Numbered from the stretch's first letter, positions 8,384-16,680 are shown. The stretch is DNA of 21,991 bases from DAIOSQ01 sp036752465 (GCA_036752465.1 DAIOSQ010000014.1:1-21991), one strand, 5' to 3'. Numbers and translations are program-made. Notes: generated by a model from the sequence alone, not told the origin.

Positions 8384-9025
8384 ATGCAAAGCAATAGACA
8401 GTCACTGACTGACCAAGACCGACACAGCAGCATCTGGCAACGCATTCCCAAACCCAGAAGATTTAAATCCACCACGGGACACAGAGAATCACAGCGTGCT
8501 TGTGCTGCTACAGAGGTAATCAATGCCTCTATCATTGCCCCTGTATCTGTAGAAGCAACTCTGCCACTAAAATTAGCGCAATTTGTTTTATCTACCCAGG
8601 CTTTTTTCAAACCAAAAATCACCACGATGGAGCGCACTGCGCATGGTGTGCAGGGCATGATCGCACTAGGGCAAACCCTACTTTTGTCCCTTATTTTTTT
8701 TTATCGCGTCGATTGCAATGCCTGTGACAGCAACAACATTAGGTTGTGTCAAATCTTGTCTTTTTTAGGCTATGTCTACAGCGCAACCTTGCTGGTGGGC
8801 TGGATTCCAGCGGAGATAAGCAAAGAAGATTATCTAGAAAACGCCAGGACTAACACGCCCAATAGCAATAGCGTAACACTCTCTAGGCAAGACAGCGCCC
8901 CCCCCCAGGATACATCGCTGCTAGGGGTAGAGGGGGGCATCAACATGCGATTATCAGAAGGATCAGTCAGGTATGGTGAGGAAGAAAATTCACCGCGCGA
9001 CCCCACTGCCGTCAGCTTCGGGTAA
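8384..9025 (+). CDS. Hypothetical membrane protein (unrecognised)
   Basis: I do not recognise this 213-residue protein. An AGGGA about seven bases before the ATG, and its position 32 bases behind rpmG, support it as a real gene. The N-terminal 45 residues are polar and basic. A hydrophobic stretch at about 89-107 (GMIALGQTLLLSLIFFYRV) and another at about 121-141 look like a helical hairpin, separated by a cysteine-containing loop (CNACDSNNIRLC). The C-terminal 70 residues are polar and probably disordered. The frame contains a T9 run in the first hydrophobic segment and a C9 run in the tail; slippage at either would truncate the product. The last 36 bases overlap the 3' end of hemW on the other strand. 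It could be an accessory or effector-type protein, but there is no direct evidence. Confidence 0.6.
   Translation: MQSNRQSLTDQDRHSSIWQRIPKPRRFKSTTGHRESQRACAATEVINASIIAPVSVEATLPLKLAQFVLSTQAFFKPKITTMERTAHGVQGMIALGQTLLLSLIFFYRVDCNACDSNNIRLCQILSFLGYVYSATLLVGWIPAEISKEDYLENARTNTPNSNSVTLSRQDSAPPQDTSLLGVEGGINMRLSEGSVRYGEEENSPRDPTAVSFG
8694..8702 (+). repeat. Homopolymeric T9 tract in the hypothetical membrane gene
   Basis: Nine consecutive T residues inside the coding frame, encoding part of IFFY in the first predicted membrane helix. Such tracts are prone to replication or transcription slippage. Confidence 0.85.
8898..8906 (+). repeat. Homopolymeric C9 tract in the hypothetical membrane gene
   Basis: Nine consecutive C residues encoding part of SAPPQ in the C-terminal tail. 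C/G tracts of this length are classical contingency (phase-variation) sites in other bacteria. Here that role is only an inference, and sequencing error at the tract is also possible. Confidence 0.85.
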
Positions 9026-10147
9026 AAACAACGCTTGTAAGTCATTCGTAAAACGTCTCCCCAAGCGGGTAACATGCCAGCCACCCTGGTGCATCGTAAC
9101 AAATCCTTTTGCGGCTGCTTGCTCAAGGTAAGGGAGCAAGACTGTTGGCGCAAGGCCAGTAGTTTGCTGGAATAAGGCCAATGGAATCTTTGCTTGCAGG
9201 CGGGTGGCATTTAACATAAATTCAAACAACAAATCCGCGCCAGAAAGCCACCTGCTTTGCACACTACCAGCACCGCCATGTTTGAGATATGCATGCGGTT
9301 GACGCGGTTTTTGCATACGAAAAACCGCACCGTTGAGCGCGGTGAGCTTACTATGGGCCCCCGCGCCAATGCCGTAATAATCACCAAATCGCCAATAGTT
9401 TAAGTTATGCTTAGCCTCATGATCAGCTTGACAGAATGCGGAAATTTCATAACGCCTATAATTATGTGTGCGCAGCAGAGCCAAACCAGCCTGCTCCAGA
9501 GCATCACACGCCTCTTCACTGGGTAGGACCGGCTGCGTTTTGTAAAACACGGTATTGGCTTCGATAGTCAATTGGTACCAGGAAAGATGCTCCGGTTGCA
9601 AAGCAATCCCCTGTTTTAAATCATCCAAGCCTTCTGTAACGGTTTGCTTAGGCAACCCGTGCATTAAATCTAAATTGATATTGTCAAAATTAGCCTGTCG
9701 CGCGCACTCAATCGCACGCAGCGCCTGCTGGCTATCATGGATCCGCCCCAAATACTTAAGATGGTGGTCATGGAAACTTTGAATGCCAAGCGACAAGCGA
9801 TTGATACCCAATTGCCGATAAGCCGAGAAACGTGCTTGCTCGCAAGTGCCTGGATTGGCCTCCAACGTAATTTCGATGCTATCCTCAAACGGCAAGTGAG
9901 CTTTGATGCCAGCAAACAAACGTTCGTAAAATTGTGCTGACAATAAACTGGGTGTACCGCCGCCAATGAAAATAGATTGAATCGGTCTTGGCGGGAAGCG
10001 TTGCAGATCGTGTTGCAAATCAGCTAACAAGGCCTCCAAATAGATTGTTTCCGGTAATTTTTGCGGACTTTTGTGCGAATTAAAGTCACAATAGGGACAC
10101 TTTTGTATACACCAGGGCGTGTGAATATAGAGGGATGTTGCGAGCAC
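8990..10147 (-). CDS. hemW: Radical SAM haem chaperone HemW
   Basis: HemW-type (formerly YggW, oxygen-independent coproporphyrinogen oxidase-like) radical SAM protein, thought to bind haem and deliver it to membrane enzymes. It is 385 residues, the family length. The N-terminus has the 4Fe-4S motif Cys13-x3-Cys17-x2-Cys20 in CIQKCPYCDF. IFIGGGTPSLL and SLGIQSFHDHHLKYLGRIH follow, then NINLDLMHGLPKQT and YGIGAGAHS. CIQKC in place of the HemN-type cluster surroundings, plus the length, favour HemW over HemN. The start is GTG at 10147 with only a weak Shine-Dalgarno sequence. The 3' end overlaps the opposing hypothetical gene by 36 bases; upstream the gene diverges from mdh. Confidence 0.93.
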   Translation of the reverse strand: MLATSLYIHTPWCIQKCPYCDFNSHKSPQKLPETIYLEALLADLQHDLQRFPPRPIQSIFIGGGTPSLLSAQFYERLFAGIKAHLPFEDSIEITLEANPGTCEQARFSAYRQLGINRLSLGIQSFHDHHLKYLGRIHDSQQALRAIECARQANFDNINLDLMHGLPKQTVTEGLDDLKQGIALQPEHLSWYQLTIEANTVFYKTQPVLPSEEACDALEQAGLALLRTHNYRRYEISAFCQADHEAKHNLNYWRFGDYYGIGAGAHSKLTALNGAVFRMQKPRQPHAYLKHGGAGSVQSRWLSGADLLFEFMLNATRLQAKIPLALFQQTTGLAPTVLLPYLEQAAAKGFVTMHQGGWHVTRLGRRFTNDLQALFLPEADGSGVAR

Positions 10148-10184
10148 ATGAACACCAAAAAAACTTGAGCAAAGTATCGTTTCA

Positions 10185-10193
10185 AGTATATCA
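10185..10193 (-). promoter_or_regulatory. Possible extended -10 promoter for hemW
   Basis: On the minus strand the sequence reads TGATATACT, an extended -10 (TGn then TATACT), about 38 bases before the GTG start of hemW. No good -35 is visible, as expected for extended -10 promoters. Found by eye. Confidence 0.35.
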
Positions 10194-10288
10194 TGAAATC
10201 AAGAAAAATTGGCGTCAGCTGATAATTCATTGGATTGCGCCAAGCTAAGAGCCTTATCAACCAACCCTACACTAACAGAGGGCAACAC

Positions 10289-11278
10289 ATGAACAATCGA
10301 GTCAGAGTAGCTATATCAGGTGCCGCCGGACAAATCGGTTACGCATTGGTATTCCGCATCGCTTCCGGCCAAATGTTTGGTCCACATACCGAGGTAGAAC
10401 TGCAATTGCTAGAATTGGAGCAGTCATTACCGGCTTTAGAAGGTGTGGCTATGGAGCTGGATGACTGTGCATTTCCTTTGCTAAAACGCATCGAATGCAC
10501 GTCGCAATTAGATCAAGCGATGAACGGCGTAAATTGGGCGTTATTGGTAGGGTCGGTCCCTCGTAAATTAGGTATGGAGCGTGCTGAACTGCTTAAAATC
10601 AATGGTGGAATTTTTATAGAGCAAGGAAAAGCTATTAATAATCACGCCGCAGATGATGTGCGAGTATTCGTAGTGGGTAATCCTTGTAATACCAACTGCT
10701 TGATTGCCAAGCATCATGCCAAAGATGTGCCAGATAATCGGTTCTATGCTATGACCATACTGGATGAATTGCGCGCCCGCACACAACTGGCCAAAAAAGC
10801 CAAAGTTGATGTCACCGCAGTGACACAAATGACCATTTGGGGCAACCACTCTTCCACGCAATTTCCGGACTTTTATCATGCAAAAATCAATGGCATGTCT
10901 GCAGCAAGCGTGATTGATGATCAACACTGGCTCCAAGAAAACTTTGTGGCAACAGTACAACAACGTGGCGCTGCGGTAATCAAGGCAAGAGGTGCCTCAT
11001 CGGCAGCTTCTGCTGCAAACGCGATCATTCGTGGGGTCAATCACTTGACTACCGATACCGCTTTTGGTGAATCTTTCTCAATGTGCCTAAGTTCTCGAGG
11101 AGAATACGGTGTTGATGAAGGTCTAATATTCTCTTTTCCTTGTGTACGCACACATGGACAAATTCATGTTGTCCCTGATATCGAAATGAACACCTTTAGT
11201 CGCGAACGTTTCACGACAACACTCCAAGAACTGCGCCAGGAGCGTGAGGCCGTGCAAGAGCTTGGCTTACTAGATTAG
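10289..11278 (+). CDS. mdh: Malate dehydrogenase (NAD-dependent, cytosolic type)
   Basis: Interconverts malate and oxaloacetate in the TCA cycle. The 329-residue protein belongs to the longer MDH type found in Legionella, beta-proteobacteria and eukaryotic cytosol, not the 312-residue E. coli type. It has the cofactor loop GAAGQIGYAL (residues 10-19), VVGNPCNTNCLIA, LDELRARTQLA (substrate-binding arginines) and the catalytic histidine His187 in IWGNHSSTQFPDFY. The ATG at 10289 follows GAGGG about six bases upstream; an in-frame upstream ATG at 10235 would add 18 unconserved residues and is rejected. Diverges from hemW and ends four bases from the prmA stop on the opposite strand. Confidence 0.95.
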   Translation: MNNRVRVAISGAAGQIGYALVFRIASGQMFGPHTEVELQLLELEQSLPALEGVAMELDDCAFPLLKRIECTSQLDQAMNGVNWALLVGSVPRKLGMERAELLKINGGIFIEQGKAINNHAADDVRVFVVGNPCNTNCLIAKHHAKDVPDNRFYAMTILDELRARTQLAKKAKVDVTAVTQMTIWGNHSSTQFPDFYHAKINGMSAASVIDDQHWLQENFVATVQQRGAAVIKARGASSAASAANAIIRGVNHLTTDTAFGESFSMCLSSRGEYGVDEGLIFSFPCVRTHGQIHVVPDIEMNTFSRERFTTTLQELRQEREAVQELGLLD

Positions 11279-11282
11279 CGCG

Positions 11283-12173
11283 TTAGGTACCCGAGTCGTT
11301 TAGGGCATTGCTATGAAACTCTAGCAACGCCCAATCCTCACGGGTGCGTGTAACTGAGTGCGTAAAATGACTTTGATAGGCATCGATGACCTCATCGATC
11401 TGTTTCACCAAAACGCCGGAAATCACAAGTCTGGCGTTTGCTTTCATTAAGCTATGAAAGTGCGATTTCAGAGCAAGCAAAGGGTTAAGTAAAATATTAG
11501 CAACCAAAACATCTGCAGCGGAAGGTAGCAAATCAGGAGTCCCAATGGTCAGCGCAGTTGGATTGATTTGATTATGGCTCGCGTTGTTTGCGGTGGATAA
11601 TAACGCTTGTTCGTCAATATCGATAGCGTAAGCATGCGCTGCGCCCAATTTCAGCGCAGCGATAGCTAAAATTCCAGAGCCACAGCCATAGTCTATAACC
11701 ACTTTTTGTCCTAAGTCGTTATTTTCCAGCCATAACAAGCAGAGTGCCGTGGTGGCATGTGATCCGGTACCAAAAGCAAGACCGGGATCCAGGATAACCT
11801 GAATAGCATCTTCCTGCGGCGCACTATGCCAAGAAGGGCAAATCCAAAGACGCGCACCAAATTGTTGCGGCTGCAAAGATTGCTGCATGGCCTGATGCCA
11901 ATCTTGCTCTGGTACAACCTCTGAGCTCATAACAAGCTCTTGTGGCGCGTGATGCATGGTCAAAGTCTCTATGAGTGCGGCTGGTCGATGTTCATCAGCA
12001 AATAGCGCATGAATCACCACATGCGGCCAAATAGGGTTAGATCCAGCTTCAGGCTCAAAAATAGCATCGTCAAATTGATCAGTCACCGTAATGGCCAATG
12101 CGCCTAATGCCTCTAACGTAGCAGAAACTTCTTCCGCAATCTTCCCTTGACACTTGATGTTCAACTGCAACAT
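11283..12173 (-). CDS. prmA: Ribosomal protein L11 methyltransferase PrmA
   Basis: SAM-dependent methyltransferase that trimethylates ribosomal protein L11. The 296-residue product has the N-terminal L11-recognition domain (start MLQLNIKCQGK), then the catalytic domain with DPGLAFGTGSHATTALCL, SAM motif I VIDYGCGSGILAIAALKLGA, the acidic AIDIDEQAL and the motif IV-like VANILLNPL. The ATG at 12173 aligns with the family start and has GGGGCGG upstream. A GTG at 12242, overlapping the accC stop as GTGA, would add 23 arginine-rich residues with no family counterpart. It is the last gene of aroQ-accB-accC-prmA, as in many gammaproteobacteria. Confidence 0.94.
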   Translation of the reverse strand: MLQLNIKCQGKIAEEVSATLEALGALAITVTDQFDDAIFEPEAGSNPIWPHVVIHALFADEHRPAALIETLTMHHAPQELVMSSEVVPEQDWHQAMQQSLQPQQFGARLWICPSWHSAPQEDAIQVILDPGLAFGTGSHATTALCLLWLENNDLGQKVVIDYGCGSGILAIAALKLGAAHAYAIDIDEQALLSTANNASHNQINPTALTIGTPDLLPSAADVLVANILLNPLLALKSHFHSLMKANARLVISGVLVKQIDEVIDAYQSHFTHSVTRTREDWALLEFHSNALNDSGT

Positions 12174-12238
12174 ATTTATCCGCCCCCAATCTAATCTAAA
12201 AACGTGGTTACTTCTCCTGCGCGGCAGAAATTGCAGCC

Positions 12239-13588
12239 TCACGGCGCATTCGGGTTTAACATGCTCTCTAAGTAATGAATATTGGTACCACCCAGTTTAA
12301 AGGCACTGTCATGAATAATTTGGCGATGGAGATCAATGTTGGTTTTTATCCCATCAATAATGATCTCATCGAGCGCATTGCTCATTTTTTTTAGTGCTTC
12401 TTCGCGCGTTTTACCGTAACTAATGAGTTTGCCTATCATAGAGTCATAATTTGGTGGCACCGTATAACTACTATAAATATGGGAATCAAAGCGAATTCCA
12501 GGACCACCCGGTTGATGTAATAAACGAATAGTGCCAGGAGATGGCATGAACGATTTGGGATCTTCAGCATTGATGCGGCATTCAATAGCATGCCCTCGCA
12601 GTTCAATCGCATCTTGGGTTAGGGTAAAAGGCAAATCACTGGCTATTTTGATTTGTTCCTTAATCAAATCTATGCCAGTAATCATTTCGGTAATGGGGTG
12701 CTCTACCTGAATTCTGGTATTCATTTCAATAAAATAGAACTCGCCATCTTGATATAAAAATTCAAAAGTGCCCGCGCCACGGTATTTGAGTGTTTGGCAA
12801 GCACTGACCACACACGCACCAATTTTTTGCCGTAATTGCGGGGTAATACCGATGGCCGGCGCCTCCTCAAGTACTTTTTGATGTCGCCGTTGCATGGAAC
12901 AGTCTCGTTCACCGAGATGAATCGCTTGTCCCTTGCCATCACCTAATACTTGAAACTCAATATGCCGGGGATTTTCTAGGAATTTTTCCATGTAGACCAT
13001 ATCATTATTAAAGGCTGCTTTGGCTTCGCTGCGCGTCAAAGCAATTGCATTTAGCAAATTAGCTTCACTATGCACCACGCGCATGCCACGACCACCACCG
13101 CCACCAGATGCTTTGATGATGACAGGATAGCCAATTTTTTTCCCCAAACTCAAATTGCTGCCATGGTCATCGCCTAATGGCCCATCAGAACCTGGAACAC
13201 AAGGCACACCAGCTGCTTGCATAGCAGCAATCGCAGATACTTTATCACCCATGAGGCGTATGGTCTCTGATCTTGGTCCAATAAAACGAAACCCGCTTTG
13301 TTCAACAATATCAGCAAAATCAGCATTTTCGGATAAAAAGCCGTATCCAGGATGGATTGCCACGGCGTCGGTGATTTCAGCAGCAGAAATAATGGCAGGT
13401 ATATTCAAATAGCTTTTTTGCGAATTGGCAGGCCCTATACAGACCGTTTCATCAGCCAGCCGGACATGCAATAGATCTTTATCGACATCAGAATGTACAG
13501 CAACGGTTAGTATATCTAGCTCTTTGCACGCACGTAAAATCCGTAGTGCAATCTCGCCGCGGTTAGCTATGACTATTTTATTTAACAT
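12239..13588 (-). CDS. accC: Biotin carboxylase subunit of acetyl-CoA carboxylase
   Basis: ATP-dependent carboxylation of biotin carried on AccB, the first half-reaction of malonyl-CoA synthesis. It has 449 residues, the same as the E. coli enzyme. The order is: biotin carboxylase N-domain (KIVIANRGEIALRI), HPGYGFLSENADFA, the ATP-grasp glycine loop KASGGGGGRGMR, MEKFLENPRHIEFQVLGD, the catalytic EMNTRIQVEHPITEM, and the C-domain AIECRINAEDP. The ATG is 11 bases behind the accB stop, so the two are co-transcribed and probably coupled to keep subunit balance. All expected active-site segments are intact. Confidence 0.97.
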   Translation of the reverse strand: MLNKIVIANRGEIALRILRACKELDILTVAVHSDVDKDLLHVRLADETVCIGPANSQKSYLNIPAIISAAEITDAVAIHPGYGFLSENADFADIVEQSGFRFIGPRSETIRLMGDKVSAIAAMQAAGVPCVPGSDGPLGDDHGSNLSLGKKIGYPVIIKASGGGGGRGMRVVHSEANLLNAIALTRSEAKAAFNNDMVYMEKFLENPRHIEFQVLGDGKGQAIHLGERDCSMQRRHQKVLEEAPAIGITPQLRQKIGACVVSACQTLKYRGAGTFEFLYQDGEFYFIEMNTRIQVEHPITEMITGIDLIKEQIKIASDLPFTLTQDAIELRGHAIECRINAEDPKSFMPSPGTIRLLHQPGGPGIRFDSHIYSSYTVPPNYDSMIGKLISYGKTREEALKKMSNALDEIIIDGIKTNIDLHRQIIHDSAFKLGGTNIHYLESMLNPNAP

Positions 13589-13599
13589 GGTGAGATCTC

Positions 13600-14067
13600 T
13601 TATTCGATAATGAACAATGGTTGATCATATTCAACAGGTTGGCCATTGCTCACCAATATAGCCGATATGATCCCGGCATGATCGGCCTCGATTTCATTGA
13701 ACATTTTCATAGCTTCAATGATACAAAGGGTATCACCGGCCTTGACAGAATGGCCAATGTTCATAAAAGGTGCGGCATCCGGAGAAGGTGATAAATATAT
13801 AGTGCCCACCATAGGGGAATGTACAGTACGGCCTTTAACAGCTTCTTGCGTTACAGATGCTGTGGTTGATTCTGCTGGCGCAAGCTTTGCTGCTGGTGTT
13901 ATATCCAACGTTGCTGTTGGCTCGAACAAGACGTGCTTGTTGTGAGGCGCTTCTGACTTGGCGTAACGGCTCAGACGCAACGACTCCTCACCCTCTTTGA
14001 TTTCAATTTCCGCAATACCTGTTTCATCAAGCAACTCAATAAGCTTTTTTATTTTGCGAATATCCAT
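13600..14067 (-). CDS. accB: Biotin carboxyl carrier protein of acetyl-CoA carboxylase
   Basis: Carries the biotin that AccC carboxylates and that AccAD uses to make malonyl-CoA. The 155-residue product has an N-terminal helical segment (MDIRKIKKLIELLDE), a linker rich in Ala, Pro and Thr at about residues 45-75, and the biotinyl domain starting VHSPMVGTIYLSPSPDAAPF, with the biotin-attachment lysine Lys121 in IIEAMKMFNEI. The SPDAAPF thumb loop is of the AccB type. The ATG has GAGAGA upstream. It lies 74 bases behind aroQ and 11 bases ahead of accC. Confidence 0.97.
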   Translation of the reverse strand: MDIRKIKKLIELLDETGIAEIEIKEGEESLRLSRYAKSEAPHNKHVLFEPTATLDITPAAKLAPAESTTASVTQEAVKGRTVHSPMVGTIYLSPSPDAAPFMNIGHSVKAGDTLCIIEAMKMFNEIEADHAGIISAILVSNGQPVEYDQPLFIIE

Positions 14068-14141
14068 TTAGATCTCTCTATTGGTTAATATGCTATGAGT
14101 GCTGCTACCATACAACATCGAAAATAAACATCCATATTGCT

Positions 14142-14639
14142 TTAAAAAACGTTGTGGTCTTTCGAAAGCTTTCGATGATGCACATCACAACGGCACTCAT
14201 CACCGGTTAATGCTTTAATTACAGTTTGCAAAGCCAAAAAATACCCATCACTACCCAAACCCGCTATAACGCCTTGCGCAATATCGGAAAAATAAGAGTG
14301 TTGACGATATGCTTCTCTGGCATAAACATTACTGATATGAACTTCGATAAAAGGAATTTGCACGGCAAGCAATGCATCTCTCAAAGCAACACTGGTGTGA
14401 GTAAACGCCGCAGGATTGAAGATTATGTAATCAACAGGTATAGACAGTGTCTGGTGAATAGCCGCAATTAACTCACCCTCTGCATTGCTCTGCATAGCAC
14501 TTAGCAGCAATCCATGCTGCATAGCTTGCTGCTGCAACGATTCATTTAAGGCGCTTAAGGTCATACGCCCATATAACTCAGGTTGCCGCACACCTAACAG
14601 ATTTAAATTTGGTCCGTGCAAAACCAGTATTTGTTGCAT
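14142..14639 (-). CDS. aroQ: Type II 3-dehydroquinate dehydratase
   Basis: Third step of the shikimate pathway: 3-dehydroquinate to 3-dehydroshikimate. The 165-residue product has LHGPNLNLLGVRQPELYG with the lid arginine Arg18 and catalytic tyrosine Tyr23, then QSNAEGELI, FNPAAFTHTSVALRDAL, EVHISNVYAREAYRQHSYFS with catalytic His101, and AQGVIAGLGSDGYFLAL. The lid has Gln where REP is usual, and Met49 stands where many homologues have Arg before QSN. Family members are often near 145-150 residues. Here about 18 extra C-terminal residues (from 147) form a Cys/His/Lys-rich tail (DECRCDVHHRKLSKDHNVF), whose codons contain a perfect 14-base palindrome. First gene of aroQ-accB-accC-prmA. Confidence 0.95.
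   Translation of the reverse strand: MQQILVLHGPNLNLLGVRQPELYGRMTLSALNESLQQQAMQHGLLLSAMQSNAEGELIAAIHQTLSIPVDYIIFNPAAFTHTSVALRDALLAVQIPFIEVHISNVYAREAYRQHSYFSDIAQGVIAGLGSDGYFLALQTVIKALTGDECRCDVHHRKLSKDHNVF
14162..14175. repeat. Perfect 14-bp palindrome in the aroQ 3' end
   Basis: TCGAAAGCTTTCGA equals its own reverse complement. It sits in the codons for the aroQ C-terminal tail, about 20 bases before the stop codon. It could be chance, a protein-binding site, or a short stem ahead of the T6 run that follows on the minus strand. Confidence 0.7.
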
Positions 14640-14961
14640 ATATCAAAATGGTTCGGTCAGATTTTTCGAATTCTGGCAGAGTTTTCATGAAAAGTCCACA
14701 ATCCACGATTATCTCAGCAAGATGACAGCATTTTTGCCGCAAATTGTCGGTGATTGTTCTTAAATTTCATCCTGAAATACGCGATTGCCATCGTCTCTAG
14801 CAGTCAAACCGCATTGAAAATAGCACATGCGTTTCTCAGATTCGTATCTATTTAGCTAGATATTTATTGACGACATAGCACTTTTGCTTATAAATTAGCC
14901 TCTTATTATAGCAGACATAACCACTGCTGGACCATCATGATCCAACACATGGAGGAGACGC
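14640..14961. other. Gene-free 322-base region between divergent aroQ and the protease gene
   Basis: No convincing gene lies here. Short frames on either strand lack a ribosome binding site and any recognisable motif. The right half contains the promoter for the protease gene and a GGAGGAG ribosome binding site at 14951-14957. The left half must hold the aroQ-acc promoter, but I could not pick a convincing -35/-10 pair for it. The length leaves room for regulator sites or a small RNA. Confidence 0.6.
14867..14894 (+). promoter_or_regulatory. Sigma70-type promoter for the M4 protease gene
   Basis: TTGACG (14867-14872) and TATAAA (14889-14894), 16 bases apart, match 5/6 of each consensus hexamer. 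The -10 is 67 bases ahead of the ATG. This is the best promoter-like pair I found in the window. Confidence 0.55.
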
Positions 14962-16605
14962 ATGCATTATCATGCTAGCCAATTAACAATCGTTTTTACC
15001 ATCATATCCCTCTTACCAGCTGCGGTTTTTGCCGCAACGCCTATGGCGCTGGCAAGCAAAACCATCCAGCAGTTACAAGACATCATGCCTTTAATAGGGT
15101 ATCAAGATAAATCTGAGAGCGCCCAGGCGCATGCTGGCATCAAACAATTACCCAAAAATTATTACAATAGATTAGTGCTGTTGTCCGAGCATATCGACCA
15201 TAAAAAAATCAAGCATTCCAGAATGCAACAGCAGTACTTAGGGTACCCTGTATTTGGCGGATATGCGATTATTCACAGCAAGCCGCAGCAAAAAGTCACA
15301 ATGAATGGCATGATCTATCGAGACCTATCGGCTGAGCTTGGTACAGCCGATCCCTCACTCCAAACACGGGGAGCCGATGCCTTGCGCGCCTTTGATGCCC
15401 AATGGCAGGCCAGCGGCCAACTTAGTGAAGGTTCGGTAACACCATTGGTATACATAGATGAAGAACAACATGCGCATTGGGCATATCAAGTCAGTGTCTT
15501 GCTAACATCGCAACACCATATACCGGCTCGTCCGACCGCAATTATTGACGCCAATACCTTCGATCCTTACCTGGCTTGGAATGACATGAAAACCATGTTA
15601 GCACCGGTCAAAGGGCGAGGGTATGGTGGCAACTCCAAAATAGGTAAATTTGAGTACGGCCAGGACCTACCCCTGCTACAAATCAGCAGAGACCACCAGC
15701 AAAACCGCTGCTATTTAAGCAATGCGCATGTTCGCATTGTCGATATGCACCATCGGCAAGAAGGTACCGCAGAGACGATTAGTTTTCCTTGTATTGAGCC
15801 CTCTGAATTAGCGACGCAAACCGCAACTTATTGGACTGGCAAAAATAACAGCGGATACAATCTCATCAATGGCGCATATTCGCCAGAAAATGATGCCTTG
15901 TATATTGGCGATATCGTCTATCAAATGTATCAAACTTGGTACGGGGTCTATCCCTTAATTCAACACCAAAAACCCATGCAGATAGTCATGCAAGTACACT
16001 TTGGTCATGCCTATGAAAATGCTTTTTGGGATGGCTCTATGATGTCCTTTGGCGATGGCGGTTATTTTTTATACCCAATGGTTTCATTAACCATCGCTGC
16101 GCATGAAATTTCACATGGCTTTACCCAACAGCATTCCGGACTGATGTATTTTGGCCAGTCAGGCGCTATCAATGAATCGTTTTCCGATATGGCTGCCCAA
16201 GCAGCTGTATATTACCAAAAAGGCAATTGTACCTGGCAAGTGGGTAATGAAATTATGAAAAAAACCAGTGGTGTGGATGCATTACGCTATTTAGACGACC
16301 CTGCGCGGGACGGCATATCCATTGCTCGCGCTGACCAGTACGAAAAAGGCATGGATGTCCATATCAGCAGTGGGGTATATAATTTTTTATATTATCAATT
16401 ATCCAACTTGCCTGGGTGGGACCCTAAAAAAGCCTTTGCGGTCATGTTAAAAGCCAATATGGATTATTGGACCCCATTCTCAAACTTTGCGGATGGCGCC
16501 TGTGGTATGCTGAGTGCGGCCCATGATTTGCAATATTCTGTTGATGATATTAAAAAAGCATTGCAGGCGGTTCGGATTGATTATGCCAACTGCGTTCCAC
16601 ACTGA
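14962..16605 (+). CDS. Secreted M4-family zinc metalloprotease (thermolysin/ProA-like)
   Basis: Extracellular neutral metalloendopeptidase made as a preproenzyme. The 547-residue product starts with a signal peptide of about 24 residues ending in VFA/A, then a propeptide of FTP/PepSY type (including YLGYPVFGGYAIIH and HWAYQVSVLL), and the peptidase M4 domain. The zinc site is His381-Glu382-x-x-His385 in AAHEISHGFTQQHSG, with the third ligand Glu405 in GAINESFSDMAAQ, the exact thermolysin spacing. A late histidine in MDVHISSGVYNF corresponds to the transition-state-stabilising His. Size and layout resemble Legionella ProA/Msp (about 543 residues) and Pseudomonas pseudolysin, which leave by type II secretion. 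ATG with GGAGGAG four bases upstream and a good promoter. I give no symbol, because proA also names a proline gene. Confidence 0.95.
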   Translation: MHYHASQLTIVFTIISLLPAAVFAATPMALASKTIQQLQDIMPLIGYQDKSESAQAHAGIKQLPKNYYNRLVLLSEHIDHKKIKHSRMQQQYLGYPVFGGYAIIHSKPQQKVTMNGMIYRDLSAELGTADPSLQTRGADALRAFDAQWQASGQLSEGSVTPLVYIDEEQHAHWAYQVSVLLTSQHHIPARPTAIIDANTFDPYLAWNDMKTMLAPVKGRGYGGNSKIGKFEYGQDLPLLQISRDHQQNRCYLSNAHVRIVDMHHRQEGTAETISFPCIEPSELATQTATYWTGKNNSGYNLINGAYSPENDALYIGDIVYQMYQTWYGVYPLIQHQKPMQIVMQVHFGHAYENAFWDGSMMSFGDGGYFLYPMVSLTIAAHEISHGFTQQHSGLMYFGQSGAINESFSDMAAQAAVYYQKGNCTWQVGNEIMKKTSGVDALRYLDDPARDGISIARADQYEKGMDVHISSGVYNFLYYQLSNLPGWDPKKAFAVMLKANMDYWTPFSNFADGACGMLSAAHDLQYSVDDIKKALQAVRIDYANCVPH

Positions 16606-16622
16606 CAATTTCCTGCCCAGCC

Positions 16623-16660
16623 AAGATGAGTGCTACAATAGCTTGTATAGCACTGATCTT
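16623..16660. terminator. Bidirectional hairpin between convergent protease and aldolase genes
   Basis: AAGAT / ATCTT outer arms and AGTGCTA / TAGCACT inner arms, extended by CAA / TTG around a TAGC loop, form a long imperfect stem. It lies 18 bases past the protease stop and 21 bases past the aldolase stop. No T-run follows directly on either strand, so intrinsic termination is uncertain. Confidence 0.45.
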
Positions 16661-16680
16661 GACCCAAATGAGCTAATTTT

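Noticed and set aside
14485..14763. 92-codon plus-strand frame across aroQ and the adjacent gap
   Set aside because: It is mostly antisense to aroQ, has no ribosome binding site, and shows no recognisable motif.
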